From: Erwinia sp. E602
GTDB taxonomy: Bacteria; Pseudomonadota; Gammaproteobacteria; Enterobacterales; Enterobacteriaceae
Length of the DNA stretch: 64,000 bases
Reading direction: 5' to 3'
Assembly: GCF_018141005.1 (NCBI RefSeq)
Contig: NZ_CP046581.1
Location: 248,001 to 312,000, forward strand
Shown: positions 18,123-28,908 of the stretch, in pieces
Numbering within the stretch: the stretch's first letter is position 1
Layout of the letters: the number at the start of each line of letters is the position of its first letter
Program-made: the position numbers and the translations under genes
The notes under the pieces: model-generated
The model's database searches: none
Seen by the model: only the letters and a program-made list of their open reading frames with translations
What the model was told of the DNA's origin: nothing

Positions 18123-18241
18123 TTTGGACAAACACCCTATTTAATTCAGGTACCTGACCACTTTCTGCGCATGTATTATGTCGGAACAGGGAATAACATA
18201 CGCGTTCATTGCATAAAACCTTACCACCGGGGAGCCTGACT

Positions 18242-18415
18242 TTGCAACCACAGGACTATGCCGCCATTGAGACGTCAATTTCCGTCGCTCGTCTGCGGAG
18301 CTACGGTGCGTTGACCAACAACGGCGTGACTGAACAGCGTATCGGGGCTTACCTGTGGAATAAACGTGTCAGCGGAACTCTTAAGCGGGTATCACTCTGT
18401 TTTTTTCATCCATGA
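18242..18415 (+). pseudogene. Abi-like (abortive infection, Abi_2 family) N-terminal remnant
   Basis: TTG 18242 lies behind GGGGAG and encodes LQPQDYAAIETSISVARLRSYGA, then YLWNKRVSGTL. This resembles the start of Abi_2-family proteins (IS-xxRL-xxY ... LYxWN-xxLS). Similarity stops near 18390; only about 50 of 200 or more residues are left. The tail overlaps the 3' end of the opposing hcp gene, so the rest was probably lost when the type VI module inserted. Confidence 0.5.
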
Positions 18416-18874
18416 GTCACTGTACTGAATGTTTCCTTCTTTATAGTGCCAGGTGATGCCCCTGAACCTCAGGGCTACGGTTTCTAACATATTGGGGTGC
18501 CGCGATCCTGCAATATAGCTGTGTGAAGCTTCAACCGACATCACCACGACATCATCCAGCACTACGCGATAGATTTCATATTCCAGCCCGGAGTCGTTAG
18601 TGTCGTAATATCGCATCTCTGCTTTCTGCAACCTGCGGCTTTCACACACGGCTATTGCCAGATAAGGCGAAATCTTATCGATATACTTGTGAATGATAAA
18701 AGGCTTATGCATACGTGTTCCGGTGATACTTCCGCTGTGAGCGTCCACGCCAAGAGATACAGCATAACTGCTGCTCATGATCTCGATTGCGCCTTCCCTG
18801 CCTGCTAACAGACAGTCTCCTTTGATAAGTACACCATTTTCATTGTATAAGAACAGATAAGCGGGTAAAGACAT
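18392..18874 (-). CDS. Hcp-family type VI secretion tube protein
   Basis: The 160-residue protein has the Hcp pattern: AYLFLYNENGVLIKGD at the N-terminus, HKPFIIHKYIDKISPYLAIAVCESRRL in the middle and a beta-strand-rich C-terminus ending with a WHYKEGN-type strand. Hcp hexamers form the inner tube of the injection machine and carry effectors. No other structural type VI gene is in the window. It starts at the stop of the upstream lipoprotein gene, so the three genes form one transcript. Confidence 0.85.
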   Translation of the reverse strand: MSLPAYLFLYNENGVLIKGDCLLAGREGAIEIMSSSYAVSLGVDAHSGSITGTRMHKPFIIHKYIDKISPYLAIAVCESRRLQKAEMRYYDTNDSGLEYEIYRVVLDDVVVMSVEASHSYIAGSRHPNMLETVALRFRGITWHYKEGNIQYSDSWMKKTE

Positions 18875-19245
18875 TAGAGACTCCTTTGCATGCTGAATAC
18901 ATTCCAGTTGTTATCTATGAAAAAAACATAACGATACTTAGTGTCATTCAAAATGTAGTAGGCGTAGTATTTGTATCCCGTCTTTAATTTTATATCAAAG
19001 CAGGTTTCAGGATATGATAATCCTGGGTTTCCATAACCGGATTCAAGAACTGATTCACTCGATATTTTTTTGATGTACTCAAGTGAATATTTTTTAAGAA
19101 CGTCTTTTTTGTCAACACTAAAACAAACTTTTTCTGGCGAAAGATAAATCGATCTCCAGTGATTGTAAATTAGTCTGTCGCCCTCGCCTGGGCAACCTGT
19201 CAATAAAAAGATCAGCGGGGTGACAGTGAACAGCGATAGTTTCAT
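18874..19245 (-). CDS. Small lipoprotein, candidate periplasmic immunity protein
   Basis: The 123-residue protein begins with a signal peptide and lipobox LLTGC (Cys18). The first mature residues are Pro-Gly, with no Asp at +2, so outer membrane sorting is expected. The rest has no recognised domain and contains CF...CFD, possibly a disulfide. Its gene overlaps the metallopeptidase gene by 4 bases and abuts hcp, the usual position for an immunity partner. Function is inferred from position only. Confidence 0.6.
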   Translation of the reverse strand: MKLSLFTVTPLIFLLTGCPGEGDRLIYNHWRSIYLSPEKVCFSVDKKDVLKKYSLEYIKKISSESVLESGYGNPGLSYPETCFDIKLKTGYKYYAYYILNDTKYRYVFFIDNNWNVFSMQRSL

Positions 19246-19850
19246 TGTGGAAAGCTCCCTAAAATATCCCTGTATTTTTCTATCAGATTTTCTACTGATT
19301 CAGATGAGGGGTAGTGCCTGTAGTTAATGTTTGCTTTAGTATGATAAAAACCACCGTGTAGTAATACCCAATAATCACTTACTAAGCTGGCCTGTTGTTC
19401 CAGACTGTAATCAAGTAGATTTTCTTTGTCCAGGCTGTAGCTGTAATCAGCAGCCCACGAAAAAGCACCTCGTGTTCTGACCCACATACCTCGCTGATGC
19501 TGCCATACATGCATCATTTCATGGAGAAACATATGTTGCATCTTTATTGAAGTTTTAGAAAAATCCTCCTCATATACGCCTTCCTGAAACCACATTTCGC
19601 CATTAGGCGTCATCGCCGTGAAATTACCCTGAAGATTGAACGGTAAATAGCTTCCTCTGTGTACCCACACTTTATTATAGTGAATGCTGTAACCGAAAAG
19701 CGTAACAGCCAGCACAATTTCACCGGGTTTTAACAACCGCAGGCCGCCTGGTTTTGTTACGTCGTCCTCACCGGGGTTTTTGTAGTAATCCATACATTCC
19801 TCCTTGAGTTTAAAAGCCACTTTATCAATGTGCCGGGTAAGGGCAATCAT
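19242..19850 (-). CDS. HExxH zinc-peptidase-like type VI effector (Vgr/Rhs-associated type)
   Basis: The 202-residue protein begins MIALTRHIDKVAFKLKEEC, like proteins annotated as vgr-related or Rhs-associated in other enterobacteria, so the first ATG is kept. HEMMH (residues 110-114) is a zinc metallopeptidase signature, within MFLHEMMHVWQHQRG. It has no signal peptide, which fits delivery through the Hcp tube. The gene heads an operon with a lipoprotein and hcp. The effector role and its target are inferred. Confidence 0.7.
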   Translation of the reverse strand: MIALTRHIDKVAFKLKEECMDYYKNPGEDDVTKPGGLRLLKPGEIVLAVTLFGYSIHYNKVWVHRGSYLPFNLQGNFTAMTPNGEMWFQEGVYEEDFSKTSIKMQHMFLHEMMHVWQHQRGMWVRTRGAFSWAADYSYSLDKENLLDYSLEQQASLVSDYWVLLHGGFYHTKANINYRHYPSSESVENLIEKYRDILGSFPQ

Positions 19851-20020
19851 GGAATTGCCGAAAATCCTTGAGGTAATTAATTCTTTATTAAAAAATTAAG
19901 GTCGTTTATGTTCAGTGCGTATTTACCGACGGGCAGAGAAAGATTCAGGGTAAATAAAGGTTAACCCTTTATCACTACATGATATAATCTGTAGGATTAC
20001 CATAAACCGTGCTCATCACC

Positions 20021-20935
20021 ATGACCACTATCAGAACCCTCGATCTCAACCTGCTAAAGGCGCTGGACGTGCTGCTGGAGGAGTGCAACGTCACCCGCGC
20101 TGCTGCACGTATCGGTGTCACCCAGCCGGCGATGAGCGGCATGCTGACCCGGCTACGGGATAATTTTGGCGATCCGCTGTTTGTGCGTGCCCGGCACGGC
20201 ATGGTGCCGACGCCGCGCGCGCAGGCGCTGAAGCTGCCGCTGAAACAGCTGCTGGGGGAGATCGATGGCCTGCTGCAGCCTCCCGGATTTGACCCGTCTT
20301 CCGCCCGGCTGACCTTTACTCTGGCGGCAACCGACTATGCGCTGCGGGCGGTGGCGCTGCCGTTTCTTGCCGCGCTGAAGACGCTGGCACCGCAGATTCA
20401 GGTGGCGCTGGACGACCGGCAGATTCAGGGGCAGCTGGAGCGCGGGGAGATTGACGTAGCGCTGGTCACGCGGGACAGTACGCTAGCGGATCTGCACGCG
20501 CGCGATCTGTTTACCGAGCACTATGTCTGTGTGCTGCGGGAGGGGAATCCGGCGCTGGTGGCGGGGGGCGGTGCGCTGAGCCTCGACCGTTTCTGCCAGC
20601 TCGATCAGGCGCTGGTCTCTTATACCGGCGGCGGATTCCACGGCGTGACCGACGCCGCGCTGGCGCAGCAGGGCAGGCAGCGCCGGGTGACGCTGTCGGT
20701 GAACAGCTTCCTGATCCTGCCGGAGGTGCTGCGTGCCAGTGATATGGTGGCCGTGCTGCCCGCCCGACTGGTGGCCGGGATGGTGGGGCTGGCCGTGTGT
20801 GAACCGCCGCTGGCGATCCCCGGCTTTGTCAAAGTCGCCGCCTGGCACCCGCGCAGCCATCACGACGTGGCGCAGCGCTGGCTACGGCAGCTGCTGTTCA
20901 GCAGTTGTGTAACAGGTGGCGTTGGCGAGGGTTGA
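20021..20935 (+). CDS. LysR-family transcriptional regulator (NodD-like subgroup)
   Basis: The N-terminal helix-turn-helix DLNLLKALDVLLEECNVTRAAARIGVTQPAMSGMLTRLRDNFGDPLFVR is followed by a LysR substrate domain. ATG 20021 fits the usual start a few residues before DLNLL; a GTG at 20009 is possible. It is convergent with the SRPBCC gene at 21114, so it has no obvious divergent target. Ligand unknown. Confidence 0.85.
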   Translation: MTTIRTLDLNLLKALDVLLEECNVTRAAARIGVTQPAMSGMLTRLRDNFGDPLFVRARHGMVPTPRAQALKLPLKQLLGEIDGLLQPPGFDPSSARLTFTLAATDYALRAVALPFLAALKTLAPQIQVALDDRQIQGQLERGEIDVALVTRDSTLADLHARDLFTEHYVCVLREGNPALVAGGGALSLDRFCQLDQALVSYTGGGFHGVTDAALAQQGRQRRVTLSVNSFLILPEVLRASDMVAVLPARLVAGMVGLAVCEPPLAIPGFVKVAAWHPRSHHDVAQRWLRQLLFSSCVTGGVGEG

Positions 20936-21113
20936 CCGCCGTGCCTGGCCGTTGGACGCAAAGGCGTTAAACCCTGCCAGGCGACGTCGAATCCCTGCTG
21001 TCGCAACAGGTCAGCGATCGGTATACATGCCCGACGGGGGGGCAACAGTCAGCCGGGGCCACGGGTCGCCGCCGTGTCTGGCGGCAGGTGGGGGTAGATG
21101 TGACAGGCGGTGT

Positions 21114-21641
21114 TTATTCGCGGGGCACGCGTGCCCGTGCCGCCGCCACCAGCCCGTCCAGCCATTCCTGGTGGCCGTTGATCATCGCATTAGGTTTAGC
21201 GGCGTGCAGCGCTTCCGCCGGTTTCCCCTTCTGGGTTTCCTGCGTCAGAATACGCACCCGGCCGCCCTCGAGATCTTCCACCAGCCAGGCGTGATGCACG
21301 TCCAGCCGCTGGTCAGTGCCTTCTTCTCCCACCCAGCCGTGCCAGGCCACGCGCCCGGGCTGGCCCGCCGCCGGTGGTACATACTCACTGCAGCGCGCCT
21401 CCACCGGAAAACCGAAAGTTTCAAAGTAAAAGCGGCTGCCGTCGGCCAGAGTCGGACCAGCGTGGTCGTAAAAGCGGATACTGGCCGAATTGGCATAGTA
21501 GCCCGGCCATTCAGCCGGGACGCTCAGCAGTGGCCAGATATCGGCAGCGCTCAGGCCAGCGACAATCACTTCGTTTGAAGCAAAATTCTCCGTAAAGCCG
21601 GGAAGGTAGTTTTCCGGCCAGATAATCGCGTTCATTTTCAT
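21114..21641 (-). CDS. SRPBCC-domain protein (polyketide cyclase/AHSA1-like)
   Basis: The start ATG follows GAGGAG. The 175-residue protein has the helix-grip layout of START/SRPBCC proteins: a ligand-pocket N-terminus (VIVAGLSAADIWPLLSVPAEWPGYY), beta strands with RLDVHHAWLVEDLEGGRVRILTQE, and a C-terminal helix. These proteins bind hydrophobic ligands. No specific reaction can be assigned. Confidence 0.75.
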   Translation of the reverse strand: MKMNAIIWPENYLPGFTENFASNEVIVAGLSAADIWPLLSVPAEWPGYYANSASIRFYDHAGPTLADGSRFYFETFGFPVEARCSEYVPPAAGQPGRVAWHGWVGEEGTDQRLDVHHAWLVEDLEGGRVRILTQETQKGKPAEALHAAKPNAMINGHQEWLDGLVAAARARVPRE

Positions 21642-22000
21642 GGTAAAGCTCCTCTGTGTGTCTCAAGCCAGTACAGGATGATGCTGCGCGCACCGGCGGC
21701 GGAAATGATCCGGCGCTTAGCGGCTGGCATGGGCAGGATAGTGGCGGAGGTTAAGACATAAGGCCAATCGTGATCTTTTATGTCAGACATCAGAAATAAT
21801 GATATTAGGGGATATCCTGGCGATGGCTTGCGCTGTTTTGTTCAAAGCACCGTCGCCGAGGGCCGTCGGGTTGGTGGAAGCGGTTGAGCGGGCAACCCAT
21901 TCGACTGTCTGAAGGAACGCACAGCGTCCCTTTTGCTGTGCCACCCCCGCCTCGCTGTGGCATGATACCCGCCAACCCCCACCGCCATCAGGAACCTCTT

Positions 22001-23083
22001 ATGAAACCCGTTACGCTGTACGACGTCGCCGACCACGCCGGGGTCTCTTATCAGACCGTTTCCCGGGTGGTGAACCAGGCAAAGCACGTCTCGGATCGCA
22101 CCCGTGAACGGGTGGAAGCGGCGATGGCGGAGCTGAACTACATTCCTAACCGGGTGGCGCAGCAGCTGGCGGGCAAGCAGACGGCGCTGATCGGCGTGGC
22201 CACCGTCAACCTGGCGCTGCACGCCCCGTCACAGATCGTGGCGGCGATCAAATCCCGCGCCGACCGCGCCGGTGCCAGCGTGGTGATCGCGATGGTCGAG
22301 CGCAGCGGCGTGCAGGCCTGCGTGGCGGCGGTCAACAACCTGCTCGGGCAGCGGGTCAGCGGCCTGATCGTCAATTTCCCGCTGGAAGATGACGATGCCG
22401 CCACGGTAGCCGCCGCCTGCGGCGGCGTGCCGGTGCTGTTTCTGGACGTCTCCGACAGTTCGCCGATCAACAGCGTCAGTTTCTCCCATGAGGCCGGGGC
22501 GCGGCTGGGGGTGGAGCGCCTGGTCGCGTGCGGACACCGGCGTATCGCGCTGCTGGCTGGCCCGCAGAGTTCGGTGGCCGCACGCCAGCGCCTGGCCGGC
22601 TGGCATCGCTGGCTGGCGCAGCATCAGCTGCAGCCGCTGGCGCAGCTGGAAGGAGACTGGAGCGCCATCTCCGGTTTTGAGCAAACCAGCCGCCTGCTCA
22701 ACGGCGGCACGGTGCCGCAGGCGCTGCTGGTGGCCAATGACCAGATGGCGCTGGGGGCGATGCGGGCAATCAGCGAGTATGGCCTGCGGGTGCCGGCGGA
22801 TATTTCGGTGATTGGCTATGACGATACCGAAGACAGCTCCTGCTATATTCCGCCGCTGACCACCGTCAAGCAGGATTTCCCGCTACTGGGGCAGAGCAGC
22901 GTTGACCGGTTGCTGCGCATGACCCAGGGTGAAACGATCACCGGCAACCAGCTGTTATCAGTGACGCTGGTGGAGCGACAGACCGTGAGCGCTCCCGGTA
23001 CCCATGCCGCCTCACCGCAGGCGCTGGCGGATACGCTGCTGCAGATCTCCCGCCAGCTGGCGCAGATGAAACCGGAAGGTTAA
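22001..23083 (+). CDS. lacI: Lac repressor
   Basis: ATG 22001 lies behind AGGAA and gives 360 residues, the length of E. coli LacI. The headpiece begins MKPVTLYDVADHAGVSYQTV, with Tyr17, Gln18 and Arg22 of the recognition helix unchanged. The hinge NRVAQQLAGKQ and inducer-pocket segments (VANDQMALGAMRAI, GYDDTEDSSCYIPPLTT) are near-identical to E. coli. The C-terminal tetramerisation heptads are present (ALADTLLQISRQLAQM). It lies just upstream of lacZ in the same direction, and the operators it should bind are conserved. Confidence 0.96.
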   Translation: MKPVTLYDVADHAGVSYQTVSRVVNQAKHVSDRTRERVEAAMAELNYIPNRVAQQLAGKQTALIGVATVNLALHAPSQIVAAIKSRADRAGASVVIAMVERSGVQACVAAVNNLLGQRVSGLIVNFPLEDDDAATVAAACGGVPVLFLDVSDSSPINSVSFSHEAGARLGVERLVACGHRRIALLAGPQSSVAARQRLAGWHRWLAQHQLQPLAQLEGDWSAISGFEQTSRLLNGGTVPQALLVANDQMALGAMRAISEYGLRVPADISVIGYDDTEDSSCYIPPLTTVKQDFPLLGQSSVDRLLRMTQGETITGNQLLSVTLVERQTVSAPGTHAASPQALADTLLQISRQLAQMKPEG

Positions 23084-23127
23084 TTTCCCGCCGCAGGGCG
23101 CAGTTTTCCACGCATATCATCCGTTCA

Positions 23128-23137
23128 GATAACGATA
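23128..23137. promoter_or_regulatory. Weak lacO3-like half-site
   Basis: GATAACGATA resembles the right half of O1. Its implied centre near 23127 is about 90 bp upstream of O1, where E. coli has O3 (92 bp). The left half is not conserved, so this is doubtful. Confidence 0.25.
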
Positions 23138-23139
23138 TC

Positions 23140-23155
23140 TGTGAGGCACCTCACT
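23140..23155. promoter_or_regulatory. CRP-cAMP site of the lac promoter
   Basis: TGTGA-GGCACC-TCACT matches the CRP consensus in nine of ten fixed positions. Its centre lies about 60.5 bp upstream of the expected start at 23208, essentially the E. coli lac spacing (-61.5). Confidence 0.9.
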
Positions 23156-23172
23156 CATTGGGCATCGTTTGC

Positions 23173-23201
23173 TTTACAGCATCATTTCCGCAACCTATGT
23201 T
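23173..23201 (+). promoter_or_regulatory. lac promoter
   Basis: The -35 TTTACA (23173-23178) and -10 TATGTT (23196-23201) are identical to the E. coli lac hexamers. The spacer is 17 bp rather than 18. Confidence 0.92.
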
Positions 23202-23206
23202 GAAAA

Positions 23207-26328
<3,122 letters not shown>

Positions 26329-26340
26329 CGGCATCCTCAG

Positions 26341-26365
26341 CGGGCAGGGAAGTTAACCCTGCCCG
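26341..26365. repeat. Intercistronic hairpin between lacZ and lacY
   Basis: CGGGCAGGG and CCCTGCCCG form a 9-bp perfect stem with a 7-nt loop, without a following T run. It may affect mRNA stability or reduce lacY expression relative to lacZ. Confidence 0.6.
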
Positions 26366-26388
26366 TCACTGGCGTAAGGATCTTCAGC

Positions 26389-27642
26389 ATGAACTATTTA
26401 AAGAACACCAATTTCTGGATGTTTGGTTTCTTCTTCTTTTTCTACTTCTTCATTATGGGAGCCTATTTCCCGTTCTTCCCGATCTGGCTGCACGACATTA
26501 ACCACATCAGCAAAAGCGACACCGGCATTATCTTCTCCTGTATTTCGCTGTTTGCTCTGCTGTTTCAGCCGATTTTTGGCCTGCTCTCCGACAAGTTAGG
26601 GCTGCGTAAGCACCTGCTGTGGGTGATCACCGGCATGCTGGTGATGTTTGCGCCGTTCTTTATTTACGTGTTTGGCCCGCTGCTGCAGACCAACATTCTG
26701 CTGGGCTCGATCGTCGGCGGCATCTACCTGGGCTTTATCTACAACGCCGGCGCGCCGGCGATCGAAGCCTATATCGAGAAAGCCAGCCGCCGCAGCCAGT
26801 TTGAATTTGGCCGCGCGCGCATGTTCGGCTGTGTGGGCTGGGCGCTGTGCGCCTCGATCGTCGGCATTATGTTCACCATCAACAACCAGTTTGTCTTCTG
26901 GCTCGGATCCGGCTGTGCAGTGATCCTCGCTATCCTGCTGTACTTCTCGCGTACGGATAAAAACTCCACCGCCGGCGTGGCGGATGCGGTCGGGGCCAAT
27001 CAGCCGACGTTTAACGTCAGGCTGGCGCTGGAGCTGTTTAAACAGCCAAAGCTGTGGTTCCTGTCGCTGTACGTGGTCGGCGTCTCCTGCACCTATGACG
27101 TGTTTGACCAGCAGTTCGCCAACTTCTTTACCGGCTTCTTCGCCACCACCGATCAGGGCACGCGGGTGTTCGGTTACGTCACCACCCTGGGCGAGCTGCT
27201 TAACGCCAGCGTGATGTTCTTCGCCCCGCTGATCGTTAACCGCATCGGCGGTAAGAACGCGCTGCTGCTGGCCGGGATGATCATGTCGGTGCGCATTATC
27301 GGCTCCTCGTTTGCCACCACCGCGGTGGAGGTGGTGGTGCTGAAGACGCTGCACATGTTTGAAATTCCGTTCCTGATCGTCGGCTGCTTCAAATACATCA
27401 CCAGCCAGTTTGAGGTGCGTTTCTCGGCCACCATCTACCTGGTGTGCTTCTGCTTCTTCAAGCAGCTGGCGATGATCTTTATGTCGGTGTTTGCCGGTAA
27501 CATGTATGACAGCATCGGTTTCCAGGGCGCGTACCTGGTGATGGGTCTGGTGGCGCTGGCCTTTACGCTGATTTCCGTCTTCACCCTCAGCGGCCCGGGG
27601 CCGCTCTCATGGATGAAATCACGCCCGCGCGAAGCGGTGTAG
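26389..27642 (+). CDS. lacY: Lactose permease
   Basis: The 417-residue MFS symporter has the exact length of E. coli LacY and 12 membrane segments. The sugar and proton residues are in place: Glu126 in EAYIEK, Arg144 and Cys148 in [13 protein letters not shown], Glu269 in TTLGELLNA, and His322/Glu325 in LHMFEIPF. It imports lactose with a proton. No lacA follows. Confidence 0.97.
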   Translation: MNYLKNTNFWMFGFFFFFYFFIMGAYFPFFPIWLHDINHISKSDTGIIFSCISLFALLFQPIFGLLSDKLGLRKHLLWVITGMLVMFAPFFIYVFGPLLQTNILLGSIVGGIYLGFIYNAGAPAIEAYIEKASRRSQFEFGRARMFGCVGWALCASIVGIMFTINNQFVFWLGSGCAVILAILLYFSRTDKNSTAGVADAVGANQPTFNVRLALELFKQPKLWFLSLYVVGVSCTYDVFDQQFANFFTGFFATTDQGTRVFGYVTTLGELLNASVMFFAPLIVNRIGGKNALLLAGMIMSVRIIGSSFATTAVEVVVLKTLHMFEIPFLIVGCFKYITSQFEVRFSATIYLVCFCFFKQLAMIFMSVFAGNMYDSIGFQGAYLVMGLVALAFTLISVFTLSGPGPLSWMKSRPREAV

Positions 27643-27692
27643 TTGCCGGGCGGGTTCACACCCGGCCGGGGTTGCCTTTGCTCTGCCGTCCA

Positions 27693-27712
27693 CGCCATCC
27701 CCAGGGATGGCG
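27693..27712 (+). terminator. lac operon terminator
   Basis: The stem CGCCATCC/GGATGGCG has a 4-nt loop, followed by TTTCTC, about 50 bp after lacY. The region also ends the opposing regulator gene. Confidence 0.75.
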
Positions 27713-27729
27713 TTTCTCATCCAGCGCGC

Positions 27730-28908
27730 TTACAGCGTCCTGCGACGCACGGCTGCCGCCTGAAACAGCCGTTTGCCCGGCGGCCACGCTGCCGGTGACA
27801 GCAGCATCTCGCAGGCGGCCTGGGCCATCTCCGCCAGCGGCTGGGCGAAGGTGGTCAGCTGATAGCCAATCCAGCCCGCCTGTTCAATATCATCAAACCC
27901 CAGCACGCTGAGATCCTCCGGCACGCGCAGGCCATATTCGTGCCGTGCCACGTCCAGCACGCCGCAGGCCAGCAGGTCGGTCACGCAGAAGATGCCGTCC
28001 GGCGGCTGGCCGCCGCCGAACAGTTCACGCGCGGCGGCCACCCCGCTCTGATAGCTGGCCGGCCCGGCCCGTACGACCCGGCAGTCAATGGCTGCCTGCC
28101 GTGCGGCGGTGAGAAAACCCGCTTCCCGCGTCACCATACTGGGTGAGCGCGCGGTAGAGGAGACCAGCGCCAGCCGGCGCCGCCCGGCCTCGCGCAGCAG
28201 GGCAAAGGCCTCGCTCATGGTGGACCGGTAGTCAATTTCAATATGGTCAGCGCCGCTGAACTCCCCCATGCGGTTAATCAGGATCACCTGCTGCCCGCTC
28301 TGCAGGCAGGTCTCAATCAGCGAGCGGTCCGGCTTGCCGGAAAGTACGATGGTGGCGGTAGAGCGGTAGTTCAGCGTCTGCGCCAGCGCGTCGCGTGCGC
28401 TCTCCGCGCCCTCATCGGTGTTGATCACCATCACCGCCCGCTGCGCCTGGTGCAGACGGCGGGTCAGGTGCTCCAGCAGGCTGGCCTGGTACGGCGAACT
28501 GAGGTTGCCGCCGAGGATACACACCGGGCGACTTGCCTCCTTCGACAGGCCGCGCGCCAGGTGATTAACGTGGTAGTTCAGCGTTTCGGCGGCGGCCAGC
28601 ACCCTGCGGCGGGTTTCCGCCGAGACGCTGCCGCCGGTGGTAAAGGTGCGCGACACCGCCGAACGCGACACGCCCGCCAGCCGCGCGACCTCGCTGGCGC
28701 TGGCAAAGCCTTTTGTGGCGTTGACACCCTCGGCCCAGGCTGCCGCTGCGCCGGCGTGGTGCAGGCCTTTATTGCCAGCGTCATGGGCGGCCTGCTCTGT
28801 CGTTTCACCGGCGCGAGCCAGGCCGGTGTCGCCGTGGTCAACATTGGCCAGACTGGCTAATCCACCAGCCTGGGGCTGGCCCTTTCCACCGTCGTCACGC
28901 CCGGTCAT
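27730..28908 (-). CDS. LacI-family transcriptional regulator of the ABC/phosphatase operon
   Basis: The helix-turn-helix ASASEVARLAGVSRSAVSRTF is followed by a periplasmic-binding-like effector domain with GFDDIEQAGWIGYQLTT near the end. The start is uncertain. ATG 28908 overlaps the end of the phosphatase gene and implies an unusual low-complexity N-terminal extension of more than 60 residues. GTG 28725 would place the HTH at the normal position. It is the last gene of a five-gene minus-strand operon and probably represses it, with 34645-34658 as the candidate operator. Confidence 0.8.
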   Translation of the reverse strand: MTGRDDGGKGQPQAGGLASLANVDHGDTGLARAGETTEQAAHDAGNKGLHHAGAAAAWAEGVNATKGFASASEVARLAGVSRSAVSRTFTTGGSVSAETRRRVLAAAETLNYHVNHLARGLSKEASRPVCILGGNLSSPYQASLLEHLTRRLHQAQRAVMVINTDEGAESARDALAQTLNYRSTATIVLSGKPDRSLIETCLQSGQQVILINRMGEFSGADHIEIDYRSTMSEAFALLREAGRRRLALVSSTARSPSMVTREAGFLTAARQAAIDCRVVRAGPASYQSGVAAARELFGGGQPPDGIFCVTDLLACGVLDVARHEYGLRVPEDLSVLGFDDIEQAGWIGYQLTTFAQPLAEMAQAACEMLLSPAAWPPGKRLFQAAAVRRRTL

